Assembly (NCBI GenBank): GCA_023248635.1
Contig: JAHFED010000042.1
Location: forward strand, 1 to 56,777
Source of the DNA: Myxococcales bacterium
Lineage (GTDB): Bacteria > Myxococcota > UBA727 > VGSZ01
Length of the DNA: 56,777 nucleotides
Direction of reading: 5' to 3'
Part shown: one piece after another, positions 34,126 to 45,409 of the stretch
Position numbering within the stretch: position 1 is the stretch's first letter
Layout of the letters: each line of letters opens with the position of its first letter
The notes under the pieces: generated by a model
What the model saw: the letters and a program-made list of their open reading frames with translations, nothing else
What the model was told of the DNA's origin: nothing
Databases searched by the model: none
Position numbers and translations under genes: made by a program

Positions 34126-35664
34126 TTAGGGCTTCTTCGTCGGTGCGTTGAGCTCAGTCGCGATGGCGGCGGCGGCGGCGATGGCGCTGCGACCGGCACC
34201 GTCGGAATGCCCGCTCCAGAGGTAGTCGCCAGCGAGGTAGAGGCCGTCTTCGGGGGTGCGCAGCGCCTTGGTCTTGTCGTCGATGGGCGAGCGGCCCGCC
34301 GGCCACACCGAGATGGCACCTGGGTGGTAGGTGTAGACGTAGCTGGTGACGACGAGCTTGCTGAAGCCCGGCCACAGCTTGTCCATGGCGTCGAGCATCT
34401 CTTTGATCTTCACGTCGCGCGGCTGCATGTGAAAGGCGTAGCCGGCATTGCCGTGCACCAAGAAGGCGAAGACCTCGTTCTTCGACTCCTTCGGCGCCTC
34501 GCTCTGCGCACCATAGATGACGCCCAAGACGCCGTCGGTGAGCACCGGAAAGACCGTCGACAGACCGGGCTTGTCGGTGAGCTGGTGGTAGTCCTTGTTC
34601 ACGATCATGTGCACGACGGTGTAGCTGCCGCGCATCAACGTCGTCACAGCTTCGGTCTTTTGCGCCGAGAGCGGCGGCTCGAAGTGAATCTGGTGCAAGC
34701 GCCAGGGCGGGACGGCGACGACGACGCGTTCGGCTTCGAGGGTCTTTTCGACGCCCTCTTTCATGTACGAAACGGTGACGCTGCTCTTGCCGCTTTTGTC
34801 TTTGTGGCGATCCACGCGCGACACCAGGGCCGAGGTCGTGATCGAGGGGTTCGCTTCGGAGGCCAGCGCCTCGATGAGCTTCGAGTTGCCACCGAGAATC
34901 TTGTAGTTGGGCTCGCCCTCGCCGAGGAAAACGCCGAACTCCAAGAGGCCGACGACGCCGCTGAAGATCTCCCAGCTCGTCGCCAACTCGCACTCGATGG
35001 TGAGGCGAATCCAATCGTTCACGCGCTTGGGCAAGTTGAAGGACTGCACCCATTTGGCGAAGGAGATGTTCTGCAGCGCAGCGACTGCGGGGGACTTGAG
35101 TCCCTCGGTCTCGGCGATGGCCCGCAGCGAGCGCGCTTTGACCATCCAATCCTTGAGCAGCTTCACTTCCTCTGGCTTCATCATCGCCGCGAAGTAGGCG
35201 TCGTTGGTGTCTTGGGTGAAGCCATAGAGCTTGCCGTCGAGGACCATGCTCGAATAGGTCTCCTCGACGTCGCCGTCGATGGCCACGCCGAGCTCTTTGA
35301 CGATGGGCAAGATCGGGTTGTCGCCCCAGAGCTCTTGCAGGCCGTATTCGGCGTGCAGGCCACCGTCGTAGTGAGCGGTTTGCACGCGGCCGCCGACGAC
35401 GTCTTGGGCTTCGAGCAGGTGAAAAGCGATGCCCGCTTTCTTGAGCTCGTGGGCGGTGACCAGACCAGCGAGCCCGCCGCCGACGATGGCCACGGTGGTC
35501 TCGGCCGGTGCATCGGCGCTCAGAGCGATCGCCGCACCCGTTTCAGGCAGGCCCGGCGGGCACACGGGTGCAGTGGGCGTCGGCTCGGGCGGAGGGGGCG
35601 GCGCCGTCGTCGGACAGGCCATGAACGCCAAGGACGCAGCAAGGAGTGAGAGGGTGCGAATCAC
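34126..35664 (-). CDS. Flavin amine oxidase lipoprotein, 512 aa
   Basis: A lipobox (LAASLAFMAC) shows export. The FAD-binding motif VAIVGGGLAGLVTAHELKK is followed by GGRVQTAHYDGGLHAEYG, the amine oxidase second nucleotide-contacting segment, and C-terminal AGDYLWSGHSDGAGRSA. The enzyme probably oxidises a primary or polyamine to an aldehyde, H2O2 and ammonia outside the cytoplasm. Its start overlaps the DMT transporter stop by 4 bases, so they are co-expressed. A lipid-anchored amine oxidase is unusual. Confidence 0.88.
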   Translation of the reverse strand: MIRTLSLLAASLAFMACPTTAPPPPPEPTPTAPVCPPGLPETGAAIALSADAPAETTVAIVGGGLAGLVTAHELKKAGIAFHLLEAQDVVGGRVQTAHYDGGLHAEYGLQELWGDNPILPIVKELGVAIDGDVEETYSSMVLDGKLYGFTQDTNDAYFAAMMKPEEVKLLKDWMVKARSLRAIAETEGLKSPAVAALQNISFAKWVQSFNLPKRVNDWIRLTIECELATSWEIFSGVVGLLEFGVFLGEGEPNYKILGGNSKLIEALASEANPSITTSALVSRVDRHKDKSGKSSVTVSYMKEGVEKTLEAERVVVAVPPWRLHQIHFEPPLSAQKTEAVTTLMRGSYTVVHMIVNKDYHQLTDKPGLSTVFPVLTDGVLGVIYGAQSEAPKESKNEVFAFLVHGNAGYAFHMQPRDVKIKEMLDAMDKLWPGFSKLVVTSYVYTYHPGAISVWPAGRSPIDDKTKALRTPEDGLYLAGDYLWSGHSDGAGRSAIAAAAAIATELNAPTKKP

Positions 35665-36608
35665 TTGGCCTCCGCTGAGGGCAGCGCACTGGTGGTGGGT
35701 GCCCCGCCGGCCGGCGGCGGTGCTTCTTCAGCGGCCATCGTCGTCAGCAGCATGCCCGTGAGGATGGCGACGATGCCGCCCCAGTGCAGCTTGGTCGGGC
35801 GCTCTTTCAAGATCATCATGGCGAAGGTGAGGGTGATGACGGGATAGGCCCCCGACATCGGCGTCACGATGGACGCCGGGCCCTTCTTGTAGGCGATGGC
35901 AGCCATCAAACCACCCAATGCCATCATCGCCATGGGCAAGAAGGAGCGCGCCCATTCCTTGCGCGACGTCGCCCCCTGTCGCCCAAAGAGGAAGCCGTAG
36001 ACGCCGAGCGTGAGCAGGCCGCCGACGGCGATGAACAGAGCCATGTTGCCTTCGTCGGCGCCGGCGAAGCTGTAGGCCTTCTTGATGATGACGCCGTTGA
36101 CGCCCCAGATGAGCAGAGCCGCACCGGCAAAGCCCATCCAACGTTTCTGCGTCTGCTTCTCCGCCGCCTCCGCAGGGGTCCAAGCCAGCGCCACGCAACC
36201 GAGCAAGACCGCGATGACGCCGGCGTACTGCGGGGTCGTCAGCTCTTCTTTGAGCACCAAGCGCGCGAGCACGATGGTGATGGCGGGATAGGCAGCGCTG
36301 AGGGTGCCGACGATGGAGATGGGGCCGTAGACGATCGACTGGTAGTAAAAGATCCAGGCGATGCCATCGAGGATGTACGCTGCCATGCCATAGGTCATGA
36401 ACTGGCGGTGTTCGGCGGCGAGGACGTCAGGCGTATCGCTGCAATACCAAAAGAGCGTGCTGACGACGGCGTTTGCAAGTGCGTAATAGAGGCAGAATCG
36501 CGCCGGTGGTACTTCGCCGACGTATTTTTTCACCAGGCCCTGGGCGATGCCCCAGGCAAACATGGCGGCGAGGGTCGGGCCCAGCCAGATGAGAGTGTTT
36601 CCCTCCAC
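35661..36608 (-). CDS. EamA/DMT-family transporter, 315 aa
   Basis: About ten transmembrane helices in two homologous halves are seen, with EamA features such as YYQSIVYGPISIVGTLSAAYPAITIV and YKKGPASIVTPMSGAYPVIT. These proteins move small metabolites, including amino acids and amines. The stop overlaps the start of the amine oxidase gene (ATGA), which suggests transport of the same compound class. ATG at 36608 gives the usual length. Confidence 0.9.
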   Translation of the reverse strand: MEGNTLIWLGPTLAAMFAWGIAQGLVKKYVGEVPPARFCLYYALANAVVSTLFWYCSDTPDVLAAEHRQFMTYGMAAYILDGIAWIFYYQSIVYGPISIVGTLSAAYPAITIVLARLVLKEELTTPQYAGVIAVLLGCVALAWTPAEAAEKQTQKRWMGFAGAALLIWGVNGVIIKKAYSFAGADEGNMALFIAVGGLLTLGVYGFLFGRQGATSRKEWARSFLPMAMMALGGLMAAIAYKKGPASIVTPMSGAYPVITLTFAMMILKERPTKLHWGGIVAILTGMLLTTMAAEEAPPPAGGAPTTSALPSAEAK

Positions 36609-36759
36609 GTTGCTCCTCGTGCGTTGGCCAGTGGGTGAGCATCACCGGGAGTGCCAGACGAGAGCAAGAACAGGCTCGGCGCAGACCGCTCACCGTCAAC
36701 GTGCAGGGCAGATCCGCTGGCAGGCACTCAAACCTTCGTAAAGGAATCGACGAGGACCA

Positions 36760-38228
36760 TCAGCCCAGCAGCTTGACGATGGCGTCTGCGGCTTGCTCGC
36801 CGGTCTCCACCGCGCCGTTGATGAAGCCCTGAAAGATGCGGCTGCAGTGCTCGCCAGCAAAGAAGAGCCGACCCACCGCTTCGCCCTCGACGCCGGCCAG
36901 GCGCGTCCATTGTCCGGGCCGGTAGCAGGCATAGCTGCCGCGCGCGAAGGGCTCGCTGGGCCAGTGGCAACGGGCGCTCGATCCACTGCGAACGACGTCG
37001 CCGAGACCGCGAACCAATCCCGGCCAGGCCTTGCTGACCTGGTCTTCGGCAGTGCCGCCGCCGACGTCGATACCGGCCTGGCCACCGGTGAACATCGACA
37101 CCACTCCCTGGGTGCCCGGCTGCATCCGGCTCGAGTCCCAGGCCAATTGAAAGCCCTCGTCGGAGAGCACAGCGCCCGAGTGTCCGCGGGCGCGCCAGCT
37201 GCGTTCCTTCACCCCCACCATCAATTTTGCATTGGTGCCGTAGCCGAGCTCAGCGATGGAGCGTCTCTTCACCTCGGGGAGCTCGACTGCGATCTCCACC
37301 TCACGCAAGGTCGAGAAGGGCAAGGTGAGCAAGACGACGTCGGCGTCGACATCGTTGGCCTTGCCGTCGGCGTCGAAGGCCAAGCGGTAGCCGGTGCCCT
37401 GGGGCCGCACGGAGAGCAGCCGGTGGGCGAGCTGCACCTGTCCCGGCAAAAGAGCGGCGAGGCCGTCGACGATGCGCTGGTTGCCGCCCTGCACCTTGAA
37501 GCGCTCGTCGCTGTCGCCCCACAGCGAGCCATCTTGATAGATGTTGAGGAAGTTGAGCGCGCTCTGATCGTGCAGGTCGAGGCCGAATTCGGTGGTGAAG
37601 GCGGTGTCGAGAAACGCGTAGAACCAACCGGTGGCTCCCAGGCTTTGAAAATAGTGGGCAAGGTTGTCGTCGTCGAGGGCCTGGCCTGCTCCTGCATGTC
37701 GGTAGTCGACATCGAGGCCCACCCGTGCGAGGTCGGTGTCGATGCGCGGCTGCAGCGAAGCCAAGGCGGCGGTGACGTCGTCTTCGCCGTAGGTGTGGCC
37801 GTCGAAGAAGTAGACGTCGTCGAGATCGGCTTCGCCGGCGACGCTGACGTCGGTGAGCTCGAGCGAGAGCTCGCTGCACAGGCGCAAGAGCGCGCGGTGG
37901 TTGGTGTCGATGAACTCGGCGCCGAGCTCGGTGGTGATGCCGGGCGCGAGCAGGCCCGTCGCTGTGCGCACCCGTCCACCGACGCGCGTCGCGGCCTCGT
38001 AGATCGTGGCTTGCACACCAGCTTGGTTCAGCCGGTGGGCCGCAGCGAGACCGGCAGCGCCAGCGCCAACGACGACGACGCGAGCGCTGCTTGCTTGGCC
38101 CGGGCGGTTGGTGGCGCAGGCGGCGGCAGCGAGCACCGAGCCGGCGACGAATTGGCGCCGACTCAGGGTGGGCCGGCGCTGCTGGCGCAGGGCGGCGCGC
38201 AAGACCCGCAGCAGCGGTGTGCGGGCCA

Positions 38229-38229
<1 letters not shown>
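36760..38229 (-). CDS. Tat-exported flavin amine oxidase, 489 aa
   Basis: The N-terminus carries a Tat/lipobox-like signal (LSRRQFVAGSVLAAAAC), then the FAD motif VVVVGAGAAGLAAAHRLN and GGRVRTATGLLAPGITTELGAEF. The C-terminal FAD-contact part is GRLFFAGEHCSRIFQGFINGA. It is a second monoamine-oxidase-like enzyme, diverged from the 34126 one. Tat export fits loading of FAD before export. ATG at 38229 overlaps the stop of the Cys-rich gene (TGATG). Confidence 0.88.
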
Positions 38230-40016
<1,787 letters not shown>

Positions 40017-40167
40017 CCGGGCATTGTACCCCAGAACCCTGGTGCCGATGCGCGGCGGCGAGGGGTGTCAGCGCGGGCCGCAGCGAACGCCTGTGCTGCC
40101 GACGCTTGCGCCGTGGCCGCGGCCCAAATGCGTTTTCCCAAAGCCGGCGCGGTGCTAGGGCTCGGAC

Positions 40168-42249
40168 ATGAACCACGTCGTCGTTGTCGTCGTCGTTGTT
40201 GTTGGCGCCCTCGCCCTGGCCAGCGCGGGATGCCAGGGCTGCGGCGATCCCTTGCACCCCTTCGTCTCGGAAGACGACACACCAAAGCGGCGCGATCCGC
40301 CTGAGACCGGCCCCAGCCCGAGGCTGTGTCCGCCGTCGTCAACGGTGCTCGACTTCGGCGTCGTCGATGTCGGTGCTGCTCCCTCGCTCACCTTTCGCGC
40401 CGAAAACTGCGGGACGGCCCCGCTCACCATTGAGGGCGCGTCGATCGAGAGCGCGGAGGGCCCCTACGCCCTCAACACGGCCTTCGTCGCCGAGGTCGTG
40501 CTCGAGGTCGGCGACGGCTTCGACTTCGAGGTCGCCTTCTCCCCTGTCGCAGCCGGACTCGTCTCTGGGAGCTTGTCCATTGAAACCACCGCGGGTCTCG
40601 GCGTTGTTTCCCTCGTCGGCACCGGTCGCACGACAGGCGCCGGCTGCGGCGACGGCGTGCTCGACGACGGTGAACGTTGCGACCCGGGGATCGGTGGTGG
40701 TGCGGGCTCCTGCCCGAGCTCGTGTGCTGCCAGCGACGCCTGCGTCTCGCGCACGCTCGTGGGCGGCGCCTGCGACCGGCGTTGCGTCGATGAGTGGCTC
40801 GGCGCCGTCAACGACGACGGCTGCTGTCTGGGCGACGAATACCGCGACATCGACAGCGACTGCGGCGCGGCCGAGTTCTGCGCCACCACGCCTTTCGCTG
40901 CCGAGGTCTTCTGGAAGTGGGACGACGCCCCTGCCCTGTTGCTTGCACCGATGTCAGCGACGCCGCTGGTGCTGCAGCTGACCGACGACGACGGCGACGG
41001 CGACACCGATGCTGACGATGTGCCCGACGTGTTCATGCTGATGTTCGGCATGCCGGGGCTCGTTCCCAACGGCGACGGCATGCCCTCGACCATTGCTGCG
41101 GTCTCGGGTGACAGCGGGGCCACCATCTTTGTAAAGGAGACGACCGCGCAGCACCTCTCGCCGATGGCGACACCCGCTGCCGCCGACCTCGACGGCGATG
41201 GCAGCGTCGAGATCGTCGCGGTGCGCCTGGCCGAGGACAACACCGTCGACGGTCTGGTCGCCTTCTCGCGCACCGGCGACGTAGTGTGGGAGTCCGACCT
41301 CATCGAGAGCGGGGGGCGCCTGATGGAGATGGCCGGTGGCCCAGCCATCGCCGACGTCGACGGCGACGGCGACGCCGAGATCACCTTTGGTCCGCGCCTC
41401 TTCGATCACCAAGGCCACATCGTGTGGAGCCATCCGAGCGAAAACGACAACGGCGACATCATTGCGACCTTCTCGGTGTTCGTCGACGTCGATCCAGAGC
41501 CGGGGCTCGAGATCCTCGAGGGCGGCACGCTCTATTCGGCAACGGGCGAGGTGCTCTGGGCCAACGACAGCGTCGGCTATCCCTACTCGGTCGTCGCCGA
41601 CTGCGACGCCGACGGCAAGGCCGACATCCTGCTCGTTGGCCAAAACGACATGGTCCTTCTCGACGACGCCGGCGAAATCAAAGCCGGGCCCCGACCCAGC
41701 GCCGGTCGCTACCCGCCAGCAGCTGGCGACGTCGACGGCGACGGGCGAGCGGAGTTCGTCATCCCCGGAGCTGCGCGCATCGTGGCCATCGATTGCCACC
41801 TCGATGAGGTCTCTGCCGGCACCATCTTGGACCTGAGCGGAGCCTGCGCCCCGGTGCTCTTCGACTTCGACGGCGACGGCGCCCTCGAGATCGTGCACGC
41901 CGACGAGCACAAGCTGCACGTCTTCGACGGCCGCAACGGCACCGAGCTTTTCGAACAAACCCGCAATTCAGCGACGGGGACCGAGGGCGTTGCGGTGGCC
42001 GACATCGACCACGACGGCCACGCGGAGATCATCGTGCCCCAGGGAACGCGCTTTGGGGACCACGGCGTGGTCACGCTGAAGAGCGCCGGCGATCCCTGGA
42101 TGGCGTCGCCGTCGATCTGGAACCAGCACGTGTTTCACCCGGGGCTCATCAACGAAGACCAAAGCCTGCCGCCGTACGCGCCCACCTGGTTCGGCTTCAA
42201 CGCCATGCGCGCCCAGCGGGCCCTCGGTGACGGCGCCTGCGGCCCCTGA
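40168..42249 (+). CDS. FG-GAP/VCBS-type lipoprotein, 693 aa
   Basis: A Val-rich signal and lipobox (LASAGC) lead to an ASH-like beta-sandwich (about 50-155), a Cys-rich CGDGVLDDGERCDPG repeat (about 162-176), then FG-GAP-like blades with many DxDGDG calcium-binding motifs (ADLDGDGSVEI, ADVDGDGDAEI, GDVDGDGRAEF, FDFDGDGALEI, ADIDHDGHAEI). It is probably a surface calcium-binding propeller involved in adhesion or binding. It is divergent from the Cys-rich gene. Confidence 0.88.
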   Translation: MNHVVVVVVVVVGALALASAGCQGCGDPLHPFVSEDDTPKRRDPPETGPSPRLCPPSSTVLDFGVVDVGAAPSLTFRAENCGTAPLTIEGASIESAEGPYALNTAFVAEVVLEVGDGFDFEVAFSPVAAGLVSGSLSIETTAGLGVVSLVGTGRTTGAGCGDGVLDDGERCDPGIGGGAGSCPSSCAASDACVSRTLVGGACDRRCVDEWLGAVNDDGCCLGDEYRDIDSDCGAAEFCATTPFAAEVFWKWDDAPALLLAPMSATPLVLQLTDDDGDGDTDADDVPDVFMLMFGMPGLVPNGDGMPSTIAAVSGDSGATIFVKETTAQHLSPMATPAAADLDGDGSVEIVAVRLAEDNTVDGLVAFSRTGDVVWESDLIESGGRLMEMAGGPAIADVDGDGDAEITFGPRLFDHQGHIVWSHPSENDNGDIIATFSVFVDVDPEPGLEILEGGTLYSATGEVLWANDSVGYPYSVVADCDADGKADILLVGQNDMVLLDDAGEIKAGPRPSAGRYPPAAGDVDGDGRAEFVIPGAARIVAIDCHLDEVSAGTILDLSGACAPVLFDFDGDGALEIVHADEHKLHVFDGRNGTELFEQTRNSATGTEGVAVADIDHDGHAEIIVPQGTRFGDHGVVTLKSAGDPWMASPSIWNQHVFHPGLINEDQSLPPYAPTWFGFNAMRAQRALGDGACGP

Positions 42250-42290
42250 TCTGACGTCGTCGACGCTGCTGGCAGCACGCCGTTGCACCG

Positions 42291-42779
42291 CTACATGCGG
42301 ACCTTGCCCCCCATGCCTTTGCGGACGACGTCGCCGGCCTTCTCGGAGCCCTCGGGGGCCTTCTCACCGAGCCGCGGCGCGTTTGCCTTGGCCCCTGACA
42401 TCTTGCGGGCTTGGGTCTCGGCGTGCTTGGCCTGGTTGGCGACGAAGCGCTCGAGGGCCTTCTGGATGTCCTCGAGGAGGTTCTGCGGCACGGGATGGGC
42501 CTTGAAGTACTCGACCAGGCAGGCCTGAATGGTCTCCGGCGTGCCATCCGGTCCGACGCCGATGGTCGCGTAGGTGTCTTGCAGCAGCTGCTTGGTGGCG
42601 AGGCTCATCTTGGCAAAGGGCAGCACCGTCACGACCCACATCATCGAATGCACGGTCGCGACTTCGACGTCTTCGGCGCTGTACTTCGGGGTTCCGTCGG
42701 CGTTGGTCTGCTTCGAGAGGAAATCGATGGCCAGGATGATGGTCGGGATTTCTTCGTCGTTGGCGTTCTGCGTGGTCAT
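42291..42779 (-). CDS. Hypothetical cytoplasmic protein, 162 aa
   Basis: The ATG at 42779 (GAGGA upstream) gives a polar, helical protein (MTTQNANDEEIPTIILAIDF at the start) with a basic, Gly/Ala-rich C-terminus (KAGDVVRKGMGGKVRM). No family is recognised. Longer frames pass through repeat array 3 and are rejected. It is convergent with the FG-GAP gene (42 bp apart). Confidence 0.6.
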   Translation of the reverse strand: MTTQNANDEEIPTIILAIDFLSKQTNADGTPKYSAEDVEVATVHSMMWVVTVLPFAKMSLATKQLLQDTYATIGVGPDGTPETIQACLVEYFKAHPVPQNLLEDIQKALERFVANQAKHAETQARKMSGAKANAPRLGEKAPEGSEKAGDVVRKGMGGKVRM

Positions 42780-42819
42780 GGCGTCCTCATGCTTCGATGC
42801 AATTGGTTGACGATCGCGA

Positions 42820-42918
42820 ATCAAGACGCGCCAGCGTCTTGAACATCCAAACTTCAAGACGCGCCAGCGTCTTGAACATCCAAACTTCAAGACGCGCCAG
42901 CGTCTTGAACATCCAAAC
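42820..42918 (-). repeat. Palindromic tandem repeat array 3, three 33-bp units
   Basis: Three head-to-tail copies of the same 33-bp unit as array 2 (TTCAAGACGCGCCAGCGTCTT, then GAACATCCAAAC); the first unit starts ATCAAG instead of TTCAAG. It lies upstream of the 162-aa gene and downstream of the 86-aa gene, both on the minus strand. A partial TTCAA follows. Its identity to units 20 and 30 kb away suggests recent spread or conversion. Confidence 0.95.
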
Positions 42919-42980
42919 TTCAAACGACAAAGGGCCAGCAAGCGCCAGCCCAGAGGTAGAAACGCAATCTGCTCCAGCCG

Positions 42981-43241
42981 TCAGAGGAACATCGAGGCAG
43001 CGCTCATCGGGGCGCAGATGGGCGCCGTCAGGGGGAAGAAGGATCCGATCGTGGTCAGCGCGCTGACGAGCGGGTTCTTCAAGATGCTCTTCGCCATCTC
43101 GGTGATGCCACCCAGGATCGGGACGTTTTCGAGCAGCTTCGAGATGCCCCAGGATGCGCCACCGATCTTGAGAGCGGTGCCAAGGCCAAGGCCACCGTAG
43201 CAAGACGACAACAGCTTCAGTCCGCCATCAATCAAACCCAT
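42981..43241 (-). CDS. Small hydrophobic Gly-rich protein, 86 aa
   Basis: The ATG at 43241 gives MGLIDGGLKLLSSCYGGLGL at the start and FFPLTAPICAPMSAASMFL at the end. Gly-rich, hydrophobic stretches and two conserved-looking Cys could form a membrane-active or membrane-inserted peptide. There is no clear signal peptide and no family match. GGGAGCACCC lies just upstream as a possible Shine-Dalgarno sequence. Confidence 0.5.
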   Translation of the reverse strand: MGLIDGGLKLLSSCYGGLGLGTALKIGGASWGISKLLENVPILGGITEMAKSILKNPLVSALTTIGSFFPLTAPICAPMSAASMFL

Positions 43242-43330
43242 GGGTGCTCCCTGCGCTGGACCCCGAGACTAAGACAATGTCGGCCGCGCGCGGAAGCAGT
43301 TGCGTTCGCCGCTGAGCCAGCGCCGCGGAT

Positions 43331-45301
43331 CTACTCGCAGGCCTCGAAGCATTGGGCCTTGGGCAGCGTCGACGGCGGCAGCTCTTCTTCGCAGTCGTCG
43401 CCGATGGCGATGTTGGGAGACCAGCTCCACTCGTTGAAGGTCAGCTCGCCCATGGAGCTGCGCACGCCGCACATGTCGTAGGAGTACATCTGGGCGGTGC
43501 GCACGTAGCGGACGGTCTGGCGGTAGATCATCGCGCAGCGGCCGCGCGGGATCTTGCCGGTGAAAGACAAGAGGTTCTCCTGCTCCGTCGTCGACACCCA
43601 GCTCTGCTCCCAGGCCGTCTCTGAGCCCATCTCGTAGCCGGCGCTGACCGAGGCGCTGCCGCCCATGTCGTAGGTCAGGCTCTCGCTGGTGGCCGCGGTC
43701 TGGCTGCGGGCGGTGTTGATGGAGGACTGGCGTTCGACGCCGTAGGTGCCAGAGACATTTTGCGAGCTGCCGTCGGTGGTGGTGCTGCCGTAGACCTCAG
43801 AGGAATTCTCAGACGTCCCCATGCTGCTCCCGCGTTCGCTGGTCACGCCGGTGCGCTCGCCGCTGGTGTTTTCGCGGCCGGCTTCGGCCGAGGTGCCGAC
43901 GGTGGTGCCGACGTGGCCAGAGACGCCGCCGAGGCCCGGCACCGAGGCTTCGCCGCCGACTTCGGTCTCCACCGATCCCGAGACGGTGCCGTAGAGGTGG
44001 TTCATCTGTTCGTTGAAGCTCTCCTGGCTGCTGCCCTCGGCCGTGTTCCAGCCCCAGTCCGTGCCGGTCTCGCTGCCGAGCTGCACCGAGCTCTCCTCGC
44101 TGGTGCTGTACTCGGTGCCGTAGGTCTCAGACGACGTCGCTGACTCCGAGGTCGAGCTCTCGGTGCCCTCGGTCGTCGAGGTCTCTTGCTGCACGCCGTA
44201 GCCTTCGGACCAATCGCGCACCGCTTCGCTGCCGGCGCTTTGGGCGACGGACTCGCTGAAGGTCACTGACACGGCGTTCTGGCGAGACTCGCTGGTGGTC
44301 TCGGCGTAGGTGATCTCGCTGCCGATGCTGCCCACGATCGGACCGTGCACCGGGACGGGCTCGTAGTACTCGGCGAGCTTGCGGTTGCCGTCGTACTGCA
44401 TGCGCACGGGGCGAACCACCGGGATGGGCATGGCGGTGGCGATGGCTTCGTCGTTTTCGTCAACGGCGGTGACGCGGATGCCAGCCAAGGCGTAGTCGAC
44501 GTCGTCGGGGAGGGGGTTGAACACGATCATCTCGCCGGCGCCGAAGGCCGGATCTCCGAGGCGGTCGACGTTGGCTTCGACCTTGTGCGTGAAGCTGGTG
44601 AACTGGTTGCTGCCGTTGATGTCGGCGATCTCGTAGAGGAAGTAGGCGGGCGAAAAACCGATGGTCTCGACCTCGAGCACATAGGGAACGCCGCCGAAGG
44701 CGCGCAGCGCGGGCTTGCCGCAGTCCGCGGAGCGCAGGTTCCCCTCTGCATCTGCACCAAGCACGGGTTCGAGGCGGGTGATGAGGACGGAGGGCTTGAT
44801 CTCCAGCGCGATGGGGGTCGGTTCGCCGCGCTGTTCTCTTTCAGAGGGGGCGACGCCGCTGTCGCTGCGCAGGTTGATGGCGGTGACCGTGCCCTTGAAG
44901 AGCCCCAGCTGGCGACCGTTGCCGCCAAAGGGAGCGACATAGGGGCCGAAGCGGTTCCAGCGCAGCACCGAGGAGCCCGCGGGCACATCCATGCCGCCGA
45001 CGGTGCCGCCGCTGGGGAAGGCGCCGTCGAAGATGGGGGCGATGGTGAAGGAGGGGACGTCTTCGGCGATGTAGCGGCCGTCGGCGTCGGTCCAGTAGAA
45101 GACGCCGCTGAATTCGATGTGGGTCTCGCCCTCGGCCGGGGTGAGGAAACCGTGCCCACTCACGTGCAGGGTCTCGCCAACGCGGATGGCGTCTTTGCTC
45201 AGGGCGTCGATGCGGGGTCCACCAGGGGCGGCCGGCGGTGGGGCGCAAGCCAAGGCCAGGAGCGGGAGGGCCAGGGTGAACGGGCTGACGCGATCGCTCA
45301 T
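43331..45301 (-). CDS. Large Ser/Thr-rich lipoprotein, 656 aa
   Basis: A lipobox (LPLLALAC, Cys near residue 19) is followed by an IPT/TIG-like beta domain (about 28-140), a second beta domain to about 330, then a long Ser/Thr/Glu/Gly-rich region (about 330-560) with alternating polar residues. The Cys-containing C-terminus (Cys near 589, 611, 637, 651, 655) ends CFEACE. The alternating S/T pattern resembles amphipathic beta-hairpins of aerolysin-type pore-formers, but this is only an analogy. It may alternatively be a stalk or adhesin. ATG at 45301. Confidence 0.7.
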   Translation of the reverse strand: MSDRVSPFTLALPLLALACAPPPAAPGGPRIDALSKDAIRVGETLHVSGHGFLTPAEGETHIEFSGVFYWTDADGRYIAEDVPSFTIAPIFDGAFPSGGTVGGMDVPAGSSVLRWNRFGPYVAPFGGNGRQLGLFKGTVTAINLRSDSGVAPSEREQRGEPTPIALEIKPSVLITRLEPVLGADAEGNLRSADCGKPALRAFGGVPYVLEVETIGFSPAYFLYEIADINGSNQFTSFTHKVEANVDRLGDPAFGAGEMIVFNPLPDDVDYALAGIRVTAVDENDEAIATAMPIPVVRPVRMQYDGNRKLAEYYEPVPVHGPIVGSIGSEITYAETTSESRQNAVSVTFSESVAQSAGSEAVRDWSEGYGVQQETSTTEGTESSTSESATSSETYGTEYSTSEESSVQLGSETGTDWGWNTAEGSSQESFNEQMNHLYGTVSGSVETEVGGEASVPGLGGVSGHVGTTVGTSAEAGRENTSGERTGVTSERGSSMGTSENSSEVYGSTTTDGSSQNVSGTYGVERQSSINTARSQTAATSESLTYDMGGSASVSAGYEMGSETAWEQSWVSTTEQENLLSFTGKIPRGRCAMIYRQTVRYVRTAQMYSYDMCGVRSSMGELTFNEWSWSPNIAIGDDCEEELPPSTLPKAQCFEACE

Positions 45302-45409
45302 GAAGGTGGATATCGGCCTTTGTCCTACATCCGTTGCTTGGAGATCTGGAGCCCCGCGGGCCGCGGCTGTGCTTTGCCTGTGAGGCCCAACAGGAGATAG
45401 CTCGACCCC

